DNA from: Flexithrix dorotheae DSM 6795
GTDB lineage: Bacteria; Bacteroidota; Bacteroidia; Cytophagales; Flammeovirgaceae
Direction: 5' to 3'
Assembly: GCF_000379765.1 (NCBI RefSeq)
Contig: NZ_KB903432.1
Coordinates: forward strand, 427 to 64,426
DNA: 64,000 bases
Made by a program: the position numbers and the translations under genes. How positions within the stretch are numbered: the stretch's first letter is position 1; every line of letters begins with the position of its first letter. Under the pieces are notes generated by a model. The model worked only from the letters and a program-made list of their open reading frames with translations. It searched no databases and was not told the origin of the DNA. Shown piece after piece: positions 38,401 through 46,714 of the stretch.

Positions 38401-39736
38401 CATCACCTTGTTCAGTTAAAATCCCGGGAATTCCTTCTCCATATAAATCTACCCATTGATATCCATTTGTAAGACCAACAGGAGAATTTACTAAATGTTT
38501 TTCTGATAAATACTTAACATTGGTATCCCATTCCGGCAGTTGGTACTCAAAAGTAATAGGAGGAATAGATTTTTTTGAATAATGGCCGTCTTCTTGTTTG
38601 ATGTAACCACTTTTTACAGCCGAAAAAAGATAACTCGTCTCACTCAGTAGAGTTTCCGAATTATCAAAATTAGCAGTTGTGTAATTGAGTTCCAGACTTT
38701 TCACCAGACAGGGTTTAGGATCTAATTCATTAAAATAATGAAACATTAATATCCTTTTACATAGCCTGAATGTACGAATCTCAAAGCCTGTTCTGTAAGA
38801 CGAAAATGCATCCTCACGATAATCCCATTTTCTATTTATTTCTTCATCCGGGGTGGGTTTTTCTACATCATGCTCGCCATAATCAAAAACAAGTTCGAAA
38901 CAAGAATCCCTTTGCAAGGGCTCAACAGGGTAAAATGCAGTTGAAGAATCTGGATAATAAGGCGTTTTATTCCCATAAATAACCCGCTTTGGGTAACAAT
39001 TCGCGAAAGGTAAGTTAGCTTTAAATCTATGGGTTTCATGAAGAAGATTGGGAACATTTTCAAGGTCTTCTTTCTTGTATTCATATTGAATCCAGTTTCC
39101 CTTATTATCATAACTAAATTCTGCCAGCCATTTAAATATCTTTTTTGTCTCTGCTGGATCGGTAATTCGAGCCATTTCACTCTTTCCATAAAAAGTGACA
39201 ATATTTTCACGATTGGTTACCTTCCAATAACATCCATAAAAGGCATGCTCTATTTTTTCGATTTTATCATGGCTAGTTTCGGTTCGTGGCCTGTAACGAC
39301 TGACTATAAACCCATTCTCTTCTTTGATTACATGTTGCCATTCATTATTACTATCCCTTTCGAGATAGGGTTCCAGGTCCTCAATACCCGTTAATTGATA
39401 GATATCCTCATCAGTATATTTAGGAAGGGCTTTTTCTGTTTTTATCTGGATGGAAGACATATTTAACTGCCAGCCAAGTCCAAAGGGACTGTTTCCACCT
39501 CCAGAATTATACTGCAAAGCCAAATCGGGAAAGAAATTATTCCTGTTCGGACTGAGCGGAAGTGGGATGGAAATATTTGCTGTTCCGTTCAATGGATTTA
39601 TGTTGAATTTTTCATCAATGCCTTTAATAGCGCCTCCTCCTTTAGGAAGATTGATGTGGGGAAGTTCCAGGTTATTTATACCATCGGATTGCTCATTGAG
39701 ATGCGATAATTTTTGAGGGTTTCCATTTTTTTCCAT
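32450..39736 (-). CDS. Fused Tc toxin B-C component (SpvB/TcdB plus RHS TcC with C-terminal toxin)
   Basis: 2428 aa, equal to a TcB (~1470) joined to a TcC (~960). The SpvB-like N-terminus has INPLNGTANISIPLPLSP and NSPFGLGWQL. FG-GAP/VCBS-type repeats follow at ~545-700 (YIDLNGDGRPELVVS, LADFSGDGLTDIIRI, LADISGTGATDIIYL). TcdB middle and RHS/YD repeats then form the cocoon. The RHS core is at ~2055-2117 (YRYTGKERDNTTGLYYYGA, GRWLNPDPAG, DGLNLYVFVRNNP), with the Asp residues of the self-cleaving aspartyl protease. The remaining ~310 residues are the variable toxin, carrying FFNDDTVVVNETKLSGST (~2183-2198), a PD-(D/E)xK-like nuclease pattern, and a hydrophobic stretch near 2384-2402. The family releases the toxin inside target cells through TcA. 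There is no signal peptide. Confidence 0.93.
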   Translation of the reverse strand: MEKNGNPQKLSHLNEQSDGINNLELPHINLPKGGGAIKGIDEKFNINPLNGTANISIPLPLSPNRNNFFPDLALQYNSGGGNSPFGLGWQLNMSSIQIKTEKALPKYTDEDIYQLTGIEDLEPYLERDSNNEWQHVIKEENGFIVSRYRPRTETSHDKIEKIEHAFYGCYWKVTNRENIVTFYGKSEMARITDPAETKKIFKWLAEFSYDNKGNWIQYEYKKEDLENVPNLLHETHRFKANLPFANCYPKRVIYGNKTPYYPDSSTAFYPVEPLQRDSCFELVFDYGEHDVEKPTPDEEINRKWDYREDAFSSYRTGFEIRTFRLCKRILMFHYFNELDPKPCLVKSLELNYTTANFDNSETLLSETSYLFSAVKSGYIKQEDGHYSKKSIPPITFEYQLPEWDTNVKYLSEKHLVNSPVGLTNGYQWVDLYGEGIPGILTEQGDAWYYKQNLGDNWGSGDRFSPIEQVTTKPAINGLNNGRLALQDLEASGEKQIVIKSAGLSGFHQMKNMVSEVTADIASFIPFENIPNTDWKNQNARYIDLNGDGRPELVVSEENAFLWYESMGKKGYAEGKKNLKPFDEDTGPAMVFSDEGESIFLADFSGDGLTDIIRIRNGEICYWPNLGYGNFGSKISMANAPLFDFSDTYHSSRIYLADISGTGATDIIYLEEDRFKVYINQAGNGWSSPKEIAPFVPVDNRGKFSVIDLLGTGTGCIVWSSDLPNEHPMRYIDLMGSKKPHIMTGYSNNLGKEVSFGYKSSTYFYLKAKEEGTPWVTKLPFPVHVIESIHTKDHISSSQLNTSYCYYHGYYDHEEREFRGFGRVDQIDQETFDSYQEEDKLDIPPVLSKTWIHTGSYLNQHEFSKQFQKEYFQDSGIENQLPDSEIENTDGFSYQDYREAVRCIKGRTLRQEIYSLDGSEKESKPYTIRENNYTIRRLQPRKENHYGVFQTFNRETITLATERNTDDPRVAHQFGLLYDEYGNPLQSLEVVYPRKSGSAGIRPEQMKLHAFLQTMQFENEVNLYYRLGLVQKQTHYEIGGLSLELDAVFAFEDVFSQLENILDNPNVLLHHEIFTSGVQAKIMGAKIFTYKEGNLRHLALTDHQETMVMSNHWAGLAYNGKVNDALLQESGYQLKDDHWWVSSDKIDYLDASGFYLPNKSEDVFGNVSSIGYDEYYLTVKETVDALQNKVIGEINYRTLSLNKITDINDNVSETLTNELGMVVATTTYGTEEGIQKGDDPINLYQPIPVPSLEDIIDNPNVYLQGATSYFYYHLENWENGHLPPHFIQLQREIHKSDNPNEEISQIQISLGYTDGFGRALQNKIKHSENKWLVSGRTIYNNKEKPVKQYEPFFSDTYLFQSEHEIGPVGVTPVFHYDPLGRLIKTESPDGFHSKITIDSWEVTHFDQNDTILDSKAYLEGILLPANDPKRIALNKAIPHYNTPLKVILDSLGREFCVEQIKEEDGEPFINYTEFDTLGNPLTLTDPRQFVANKGRNETEKIYNFKYTYDLLGNVLSTNSSDAGVTYNLINAKGNPLYFWNARDYQTKILYDTLHRPLETLVEGPDLNILAQKIIYGNDKSKNQNGQVIVSYDQSGKSENLLFNFKGQLLHSTQQLCSQYKKEPDWAHFDQVDMEPEVYYSKMEYDALGKIIKSILPDGSVHIPKYHDIGWLKSVEVKLRGNIFGEESTNLPTNFVNDISYDAKGQRSQIIYGNGVRTSYYYDEKNFRLTKLLTQRPQENGGQAMLQDIQYIYDPVGNLVQISDISHTQVFNAGQQVDATMNYVYDALYQLTQATGREHLGLTKNTHQQYADVLNSSQFVHINDANGLGNFNQNFTYDESGNLIKIQHTGNNSYTRNITASPTSNRCITDEMDSSIPMEENFDAAGNLNSLEHLAGIDWNYRNNIASATIIERQIEDENGNPLNISDAEYYVYDASGQRIRKIKETYNRNGDLLWKEEKIYLGGLELKRKYQGNNQQLKEHRSTIHITDGEKRIALVHYWDNSNDNSVSVASHKIHYQLGNHLGSASMEVDAQGHLISYEEYYPFGGTAYTTGSSLAEVKLKEYRYTGKERDNTTGLYYYGARYYAPWMGRWLNPDPAGTVDGLNLYVFVRNNPLKLVDIKGTSSSRPDWLIKVQEGNDWENVTNEMLDQAVLDGHIKGYASEVRLSTPKHGTYTSADKVVFFNDDTVVVNETKLSGSTELTGRQKEAAIQIAEKGEVDMDSDSRTYKHLDKDGKLVTGKLEKTSFKVSAYTIWRKLVPEGTHTLGHMVIPGMKTEEIAKATGSSKASIEHISESEKIEPKPRMKRKSSQRGMTVPGIPGKILSGLSLGFGAYEVYSGEKTMYEAFAPEELIALQKGDFMGLAKLYGESYVTGKISALVYYNPAIALEGGILSLVVAVPAAAYIQMTESEEDYLKRIGMDRKEPIKFYGL

Positions 39737-40107
39737 TTCCAGATAAACAAATCATCAAGTCCTTAAGTGATCTCAATGTACTGAAAATCATGGAATTTGC
39801 CAAAGCAAGTTTTTTATTGTATTGTGATTCGGGTATGTAAGGGATAGAGAAACATAAAAAATCCTAAGGCAATTTTAAAGTGTTTATTTTACCCCGCTAT
39901 TTTTTATGTTTCCTAATAATAATAATCTCCTTTCTCAAAGACTATAAAAAAACTAAAATGTTTAAAAATCTATAATGCAATGTAATTGCCTGAAAAACTA
40001 AAAAGAATTTAACTCAAAGGAGCTAAACAAGCTGAAAACCATATAAACTAATATAGAGCATACGCTAATAAGTAAAGAAATAAAACCCATAACACTTTAG
40101 AAAGAAA
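39737..40107. other. Intergenic region upstream of the TcB-TcC gene
   Basis: 371 bp separating the DUF1704 gene from the TcB-TcC gene on the same strand. The spacing is long for an operon, so TcB-TcC probably has its own promoter here. The region is AT-rich. No operator, hairpin terminator or small gene could be supported. Confidence 0.5.
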
Positions 40108-41388
40108 CTAATTAATCTGGTTCACTTCCCGACTAAAATCTTCTTCACTTTCAATAAAGCGGTCAGTATCAATGTGATCTAGTTTAATGTTCGCCATAAA
40201 AGCAGAATAGGCCATTGTGGCACCAAGTCGTGTAAGATCAGTTGCCCATGTAGGCATGTATACCGGATCGACTAAAAATTGACTTTCAAAATAGGGTGCC
40301 AGGCGGATTGCATCTGCCATGGTAAGTCTTCCTGCAAATAAATATTTTACCAATTCAGGTCGATTGTCACGAATAGCGATTCTGAGAAATGTATGTACTT
40401 CTAACAGACCTTGAAGATAAACCGCATCTTTAGTAAATACCACTCCACCTTTAACGGCTCCTCCTCTGAAAATCCTCTGGGCAGATCTTACTGATTCAAT
40501 TTCAGGTTGTCCTGCCTCAAGGAAAAACTTAAAAAGATCAATAAAGTCAGCACCGTCTAAGGCCATTTTCACGGCAATTACACGAAGAGCAATTCTTCTG
40601 AGTCTTGTAATGTCGATAGAGTTGGTAATGAGTTCTGCCATTACTGCTATTCCCTCTTGTGTACGTGTGGTTCGCGGTGCCCCTAGACCAAGGGATTTAA
40701 GGTTAGGTTGTTTTTTCCCATTAATTTGCGTAGCAGTATGAATATAGGCCTCATGGAATAAGAGCTGGTTTTTATCCAATTGAGAAAACATCGCACTCCC
40801 ACGTACCCGAATCCGTGAGGCACCAGCCAAGGCTTTCGAAGAAATAGTGTGATCTAATAAAACCTCTACAGTGTCGTGTTCAAAAAAATCATCCACTTCC
40901 ACTTTTAACCAATCCGCAAATTCTAAAGCTGTTATATCAGTTTTAGTAGGAAGTAAATGTTTGTTTCCAATTAGATTATCTGTTATCTCAAGAAAGTTCT
41001 TTGCTACCTCCACCGATGAAAATCCCTGAAATTTGTAAACCATATCGGGACGACCATAAATTTTGGTAGAGAAATGTGTGAAATCAGGGGTCCCAATTGA
41101 TTCTAACATGCGGCCAGCATTGGCATAACTAAAAGCTGTTTCGGATAGAAATTTTTCAACAGGATGCTCCACATCACATTTAGCTGCGATGGTTTCAAGT
41201 GCCTCAATATTCTCCTTTACATTAGGTTTAGCTAGGTTAATATTTGGAAGTTTGGGTTGTCCCTTTTTCCAGTTGTTCAAAAATTCACCTTCTGCCTCAA
41301 CAGGCCAGGTAAGTGCTTTTAATACTTTAATTTTCCTTGATGCTTTGATTAAAGTATCATCCAGTTCTTGTATTTTGGTTGTATTCAT
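40108..41388 (-). CDS. DUF1704 (QEGLA-motif) putative zinc metallopeptidase
   Basis: 427 aa from ATG 41388; a TTG six bases upstream is less likely. It matches the TIGR02421/DUF1704 family, named for its QEGLA motif and once linked to flavohemoglobin expression. The core is FHEAYIHTATQINGKKQPNL (HExxxH at ~212-217), followed by GLGAPRTTRTQEGIAVMAEL, whose Glu (~245) is the expected third zinc ligand. Eukaryotic relatives (KIAA0895L/MATCAP) are tyrosine carboxypeptidases acting on tubulin. There is no signal peptide. It lies between the treS-like gene and the Tc B-C gene on the same strand, 371 bp upstream of the latter. Whether it belongs to the toxin system or is a chance neighbour cannot be decided from one genome. 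Confidence 0.82.
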   Translation of the reverse strand: MNTTKIQELDDTLIKASRKIKVLKALTWPVEAEGEFLNNWKKGQPKLPNINLAKPNVKENIEALETIAAKCDVEHPVEKFLSETAFSYANAGRMLESIGTPDFTHFSTKIYGRPDMVYKFQGFSSVEVAKNFLEITDNLIGNKHLLPTKTDITALEFADWLKVEVDDFFEHDTVEVLLDHTISSKALAGASRIRVRGSAMFSQLDKNQLLFHEAYIHTATQINGKKQPNLKSLGLGAPRTTRTQEGIAVMAELITNSIDITRLRRIALRVIAVKMALDGADFIDLFKFFLEAGQPEIESVRSAQRIFRGGAVKGGVVFTKDAVYLQGLLEVHTFLRIAIRDNRPELVKYLFAGRLTMADAIRLAPYFESQFLVDPVYMPTWATDLTRLGATMAYSAFMANIKLDHIDTDRFIESEEDFSREVNQIN

Positions 41389-41684
41389 TATCAAAAATAA
41401 GTATCTGAATAAAAATTAATTGTATTCAAATGTGCTATTCGGAGTGCACTCAACTTTTTGATATTGAGATGATATTTCTCAGAATATATATGTACTAAAA
41501 CACAATGTATACTAAATTAAAGTACGATATAATTTATCAAATTAGCAATAGTTTTTAATCATCTAAAATAGGAATGTGGGTTCAATTTTTAGTCTAAAAA
41601 ATCTGGCTTTTGTTTTCATGCATTACGGCAAAATGGAGGGCACTTTGGATAAAAAAGTAACCTAAAGAAAATTCAACCTAAATG

Positions 41685-44600
41685 CTATTTTAGGCTTTCC
41701 AAATTTGTTGGCGGATCTAAAATAGATTTAATACCCAAAATTGGAATCAAAATCCTTTCAGAAGGATTTTTTAACTCAAATTCTAACTCAATAACGGCCC
41801 TTTCGAGCATAAAAACCTTCAGTATTTTTTCGAAATCTTCCTGTTTATCGGGAATAAATATGCCTTTTTCAACATTTGAAATATAAGATTCCATAAAAAA
41901 CTGACTCATATAATGATACCATTTAGTCGCCCAGGGTTTGAAGAAATTTAAATTTTTCTCACGGATTTCCTCATTGGCCAGAATACCCTCATAGGCTACA
42001 TGAAAGAAGGACCAAATCATACTGGCTAAATCTCTTAATGGCGACCGTTTTAACCTACGCTCACTATAACTTTTCCCATTTTCCCCTTCAAAATCTATAA
42101 AAATAAAATCTTGTCCTGTAAATAAAACCTGCTTCAAATGGAAATCACCATGAGCCCTGATTTTATTAATATCTAATTTATTCTCGTAGACTTTTTTTAG
42201 TTCGTCCAGAATTTTTTGTTTTAAAGGAAGTAAATTTTTAGCTTCCATTTGCACTATTTCGGGTGTATTCTTCAGCTTTTTATTTAAGGTCTGGAAAGTG
42301 TGTCTTATTAATTGCTGAAAAGAAGAGAACAATGATCGCTGGTAATGCAAGGAAAATTCTTCCGGACTAAAATCTGGTTTTTGATCGTCACTGGCCAACA
42401 CCTGATGCAGCTCGGCAGTTCTTTTTCCCAATAGTTTCATGTTTTCCGGAAATAATACTCCAAGGAGTTCTAACATTTCAGGATCATCCAGTTGCTCAAG
42501 TGTTATTGGATTAACCAACGAACCCTTAAGCTTTATCTCAGTGGTTTCAGAATCTTTAGCCTTTAGTTGTATTCTATTAATATACCTTTTGAAAAAATCT
42601 AAAAGGTAATTCCAGGCGTCATTTTGATAGTCTACCGCTTTTTGTAACATACCAAGTACAATAGAGTCATCTTCACTGTATTCTAATTGAATTGTACCCA
42701 TCAAATCCGGGATGTTTTTAAATCCTTTTTCATCCACGGCAAATCTTATGATCTCTAAATCCGGATTAATGGCCCTGTCTAACTTTCTATAAATTTTAAG
42801 ATAATAATCATTATTATAGATCAATGAGGTATTAGAATGTCTGGTAGCAGTCATTCTGGCTTTCACCTCTTTATGCTTTTTTACATACTTTGATACTTTC
42901 TTTTTCTCATCAAAAAATTTAACTATTCCATTGCCTGATTTTATTTTTTTCCGCTGGGCAATGGCCTTGAAAAGGAATTCCTGAACCATTGGGTCGAATA
43001 AACCATCATATAAGTACCCTTCCATATCACCAATCATGGCTTCGGCAATAATGGCTTCCGGATGCTCCTGCAAAACCTTATTTTCATTCTTCTTTCCAAA
43101 GGCCAGACCTGTTTGATAGAAATCTGGCAGACCACTTTCAAAATTTAGTTCTAAAATGAGTAGATAGCTGAGAGAATCCTCCCGTTTTACTGGTATTTTT
43201 TCCAGTACTTTTATCCGCTCTATCTTTTTTTCCTTACTCTTGTACCAGCTACTATTGGTAAAAAAGCGCAAAAGTGCATTATCTTCAAGCCATTGCAGAG
43301 TTTCATCAGAAACTATTTCTTTTAAACTATCTAAATTAATTTCAGGTAAATCTTCCCCCTGTTCCCTACTCGTCATCTCATTTTGGAGTTGAAACCAGTG
43401 ATAGGCATGAGGGCTCAAGGTGAAAAGGTAATCCTGGTTTTCCTTTATTACCGGAAACTTGTTCTTACTATAAACTTCAGTCAGGTAATAGCCAGCATAA
43501 TCATTCAACTCCAACTCTGCAGCTTCAGAGTATCTTGAAAGATTAACAACCACCAAAATTATTTCATCTTCGTATGCCCGTATAAATGCTAAAACCTTTG
43601 AGTTTTCCGTATGAATAAACTCCATCGTTCCCCTACTAAAGGCTTTAAATTTTTTACGCATATTTATCATTCTTTTAGTCCACCATAATAATGATGAACC
43701 ATTGGATTGCTGCATTTCCACATTCACTGATTCGAAATGATATTCGGGGTCAAGAATCATTGGCAGATAAAGTTCCTGAGGATTGGTGTGGGAAAAACCT
43801 CCGTTTCTATCAGGAGACCATTGCATGGGAGTCCGGACTCCATCTCTATCACCAAGGTAAAAATTATCACCCATACCTATTTCATCACCATAATAAATCA
43901 CCGGAGTACCTGGAAGGGAATATAATAGTGTATTGATTAATTCTATTTTTTGTCTGTTATTATCCATTAAGGGAGCAAGCCTCCTTCTTAAACCTAAATT
44001 AATTTTGGCTTTAGGATTTTCTGCATACACCTTATACATGTAATCTCTTTCTTCGTCAGTAACCATCTCCAGTGTGAGTTCATCATGATTGCGTAAAAAA
44101 ATGGCCCACTGGCATGTATAAGGGATATCGGGAGTTTGCTCAAAAATATCAGTAATAGGATATCGGTTTTCCATTCGCATTGCCATAAACATTCGTGGCA
44201 TAATTGGGAAATGATAATTCATATGGCATTCATCACCATTACCAAAGTAGGAAGCAGAATCTTCCGGCCACATATTAGCTTCTGCCAGTAACATTTTACC
44301 AGAAAATTTTTCGTCTATATGCTGACGAAGTTTCTTCAGAAATTGATGTGTTTCAGGAAGGTTTTCACAATTTGTCCCTTCCCGCTGGTACAAATATGGT
44401 ACGGCATCTAGCCTGAAACCATCAACTCCCATACCCGCCCAGTAATCAATGATTTTAAAAACCTCTTCCTGAACCTTTGGATTATCGTAATTCAGGTCAG
44501 GTTGATGATGAAAAAAACGATGCCAATAATATTGCCTGGCTATAGGATCATAAGTCCAGTTGGATGATTCGTAATCCTGAAAAATGATGCGCACACCATT

Positions 44601-45041
44601 GTATTTTTTAGGATCATCTGTCCAGACATAATAGTCTCTTTCAACAGAGCCTTTCGGGGATTTTCTGGCTCTCTTAAACCATGGATGTTGGTCTGATGTG
44701 TGATTGATTACTAATTCGGTAATGACTCTGATGTTTCGTTTGTGCGCTTCTTTCACAAACTTTTTAAACTGTTTTACAGTACCGTACGAAGGGTTGATTT
44801 TATAATAATCCTGAATGTCATATCCATCATCTTTAAGGGGGGAAGGATAAAATGGAAGTAACCAAATAGCTGTTACCCCCAGATCTTCCAGATAATCCAA
44901 CTTACCAAGGAGACCTTCAAAATCTCCTATCCCATCGTTGTTTCCATCTATAAAAGCTTTAATATGGAGTTCGTAAATAATAGCATCTTTGTACCATAAT
45001 AAATTATCATCAATTTCAGGTTGTATTTTGGATTTATTCAA
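41685..45041 (-). CDS. treS: Trehalose synthase / maltokinase fusion (TreS-Mak type)
   Basis: 1118 aa. The N-terminal GH13 domain (DNLLWYKDAIIYELHIKAF, GVTAIWLLPFYPSPLKDDGY) has the nucleophile in GVDGFRLDAVPYL (~212), the acid/base in LLAEANMWPED (~254) and the transition-state Asp in FLRNHDELTLEM (~319). It interconverts maltose and trehalose. The C-terminal ~500 residues are a maltokinase (Pep2/Mak) with an aminoglycoside-phosphotransferase-like site, RAHGDFHLKQVLF (~964) and IDFEGENG, which phosphorylates maltose for the GlgE alpha-glucan route or reverse flux. The start appears to be TTG at 45041, as no ATG lies before the conserved LLWY segment. Its role is probably osmoprotectant or storage-glucan metabolism. 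GlgE and GlgB are not in this window. Confidence 0.93.
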   Translation of the reverse strand: MNKSKIQPEIDDNLLWYKDAIIYELHIKAFIDGNNDGIGDFEGLLGKLDYLEDLGVTAIWLLPFYPSPLKDDGYDIQDYYKINPSYGTVKQFKKFVKEAHKRNIRVITELVINHTSDQHPWFKRARKSPKGSVERDYYVWTDDPKKYNGVRIIFQDYESSNWTYDPIARQYYWHRFFHHQPDLNYDNPKVQEEVFKIIDYWAGMGVDGFRLDAVPYLYQREGTNCENLPETHQFLKKLRQHIDEKFSGKMLLAEANMWPEDSASYFGNGDECHMNYHFPIMPRMFMAMRMENRYPITDIFEQTPDIPYTCQWAIFLRNHDELTLEMVTDEERDYMYKVYAENPKAKINLGLRRRLAPLMDNNRQKIELINTLLYSLPGTPVIYYGDEIGMGDNFYLGDRDGVRTPMQWSPDRNGGFSHTNPQELYLPMILDPEYHFESVNVEMQQSNGSSLLWWTKRMINMRKKFKAFSRGTMEFIHTENSKVLAFIRAYEDEIILVVVNLSRYSEAAELELNDYAGYYLTEVYSKNKFPVIKENQDYLFTLSPHAYHWFQLQNEMTSREQGEDLPEINLDSLKEIVSDETLQWLEDNALLRFFTNSSWYKSKEKKIERIKVLEKIPVKREDSLSYLLILELNFESGLPDFYQTGLAFGKKNENKVLQEHPEAIIAEAMIGDMEGYLYDGLFDPMVQEFLFKAIAQRKKIKSGNGIVKFFDEKKKVSKYVKKHKEVKARMTATRHSNTSLIYNNDYYLKIYRKLDRAINPDLEIIRFAVDEKGFKNIPDLMGTIQLEYSEDDSIVLGMLQKAVDYQNDAWNYLLDFFKRYINRIQLKAKDSETTEIKLKGSLVNPITLEQLDDPEMLELLGVLFPENMKLLGKRTAELHQVLASDDQKPDFSPEEFSLHYQRSLFSSFQQLIRHTFQTLNKKLKNTPEIVQMEAKNLLPLKQKILDELKKVYENKLDINKIRAHGDFHLKQVLFTGQDFIFIDFEGENGKSYSERRLKRSPLRDLASMIWSFFHVAYEGILANEEIREKNLNFFKPWATKWYHYMSQFFMESYISNVEKGIFIPDKQEDFEKILKVFMLERAVIELEFELKNPSERILIPILGIKSILDPPTNLESLK

Positions 45042-45369
45042 GATTAAAAATCTTTTGGTGTGGAATACGAATCTTTAAATATTAGGATATAATATACATT
45101 GTCAAAAAAAACCAAAGTATTTTTCAGGGAAAGTTAAATTTATCTGGCAATATGTATTTTAAGGTTTATCCTGAAAAATTTTCATTCTACAGTTTTTAAA
45201 AAGAAATACCAGAATGAAAGACGACTACAATTTTAATGTACCCAAACTCTTTAACTGTGAATAAGTTAATTGCAGGCTTCTTAACCCAATATTTTTTATT
45301 TAGATCTGGCAAATTACTTTGTTAACTCAGGATTTGATCGATACATGAAAGTTTTCTCAGATGAAGAGA
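45042..45369. other. Intergenic region between Rho-N-like and treS genes
   Basis: 328 bp, AT-rich, between two leftward genes. It should contain the promoter of the treS fusion. No clear -33/-7 pair, hairpin or reading frame stands out. Confidence 0.5.
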
Positions 45370-45624
45370 CTAATTATTTCTTAAGGCTTCAATGAGCTCT
45401 TCTTTATCCATTTTACTTCTCCCTTCAATTCCAACTTTTTTGGCCTGATCGTATAATTCCGATTTTGTGCGGTTTTCGTATTTTTCGCTTTTTCCTCCTT
45501 TTTTCCCAGAATCTGGCGTATTTGCAATTCGGGCAGCTTTTTGTTTGCTATAACCTTTATCTCTCAAAGCCTCATATTGATCCTGGTTTTTGATATTATT
45601 ATCCGCTGTTTTATTCTCTGGCAT
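45370..45624 (-). CDS. Small Rho-N/SAP-like domain protein
   Basis: 84 aa. The N-terminal half (YEALRDKGYSKQKAARIAN followed by a Gly/Lys-rich linker) matches small proteins common next to stress genes. The C-terminal half, RTKSELYDQAKKVGIEGRSK followed by MDKEELIEALRN, has the helix-extended-loop-helix pattern of the Rho termination factor N-terminal/SAP fold, a nucleic-acid binding module. It lies 76 bp downstream of the PfpI-like gene on the same strand, and the two are probably co-expressed under stress. Its role is inferred only from the fold. Confidence 0.8.
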   Translation of the reverse strand: MPENKTADNNIKNQDQYEALRDKGYSKQKAARIANTPDSGKKGGKSEKYENRTKSELYDQAKKVGIEGRSKMDKEELIEALRNN

Positions 45625-45700
45625 AATTAGTTATGGTTTAAATTCAAAATTGAAGCACCCTCTGAGAGTGCTTCACAAAAAATTATTTTAATCTAATCTG

Positions 45701-46261
45701 CTATGCAGTCTGGTGTTCATGTTTTCCTTCCCTTACTTCTTCCAAAAGTTTGCGATTAAAAGCCTCAAGATCTTCGGGGGATCGGGAAGTTACCAAGCCC
45801 TGGTCTACAACCACTTCCTGATCTACCCAATTTGCCCCGGCATTTTTTAAATCTTTTTTAATAGATGGAAATGAAGTTAATTTTCGTCCCTCTACTACAT
45901 CAGCCTCAACCAACAATTGTGGGCCATGGCAGATAGAAGCTACAGGTTTATGGTTTTTAAAGAAATCTTTTATAAATTTTACAGCTTTCTCATCTCTTCT
46001 CAGAATGTCTGGATTTATCACTCCGCCAGGAATAACCAGGGCATCATAATCATTTTCATTGGCTTCATTCACAGTCCGGTCAACAGCCACTTCCTGACTC
46101 CAATTACCGTTTTTCCAGCCTTTTATTTTGCCCTTTTTTAGTGAAACAATTTCAGTAGTCACACCATTATCATCCAGAGCTTTCCTGGGTTCAATTAGTT
46201 CTAATTCTTCGAATCCATCAGTGGCGATAATGGCTACTTTTTTTTCTTGCAATTCTTTCAT
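45701..46261 (-). CDS. PfpI/DJ-1 family protein (YhbO/YraA-like, type 1 glutamine amidotransferase-like)
   Basis: 186 aa, cytoplasmic, typical family length. The nucleophile elbow is ASICHGPQLL with Cys111. The conserved acidic residue is in FEELELIEP (~18-21), and VIPGGVINPDILRRD precedes the elbow. GLVTSRSPEDLEAFNRKL is the usual C-terminal signature. Relatives act in stress protection, described as deglycase/glyoxalase or chaperone activity, rather than as true proteases. It neighbours the Rho-N-like and trehalose genes, consistent with a desiccation or osmotic stress set. Confidence 0.9.
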   Translation of the reverse strand: MKELQEKKVAIIATDGFEELELIEPRKALDDNGVTTEIVSLKKGKIKGWKNGNWSQEVAVDRTVNEANENDYDALVIPGGVINPDILRRDEKAVKFIKDFFKNHKPVASICHGPQLLVEADVVEGRKLTSFPSIKKDLKNAGANWVDQEVVVDQGLVTSRSPEDLEAFNRKLLEEVREGKHEHQTA

Positions 46262-46714
46262 TTAATAAGTTAGTTTTATTGGTTAAACATTTAATATAAA
46301 TCCGGCAATTTCCTTCCCGCTGATTATTTGGGTGTCTCAGGGGAATGTTGATAATTGGTCGGACAACTATTATTTGATAGTATTTGGCAAAGATTTATGC
46401 CAGGTTTTTTAAAAAAGGTCTTGAAATCTCTAAAAGTATTAGAATAGGGAGTTTAGCCGGAATAGCCCAGTACAAAAGCAGGAAAAATACTGCTCCAGGA
46501 GTTTTTAAGGTAGAAAAGTGTTGAATAAATTCCACACATAATGTAGAAAATTATCTGCTTCCCATATGTGAATGGGACACCAGTTACCTCCACATGATGA
46601 TCCGGAAAATGGGATGGTTTTAGATATTATTTACTTACAGAAAATTAAATCCATTCGTCACACCATTAGAGACCTTTTAAAAAAAATTAAAAACCTCTTA
46701 TAAATCAAGTCAAA
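46262..46714. other. Divergent intergenic region, no gene recognised
   Basis: 453 bp between the leftward PfpI-like gene and the rightward ArsC-like gene. It should carry both promoters. There is no reading frame of note, no convincing repeat and no recognisable riboswitch. Confidence 0.5.

Noticed and set aside
39029..39394. 121-codon frame opposite the Tc B-C gene
   Set aside because: It is inside conserved SpvB-like coding sequence on the other strand.
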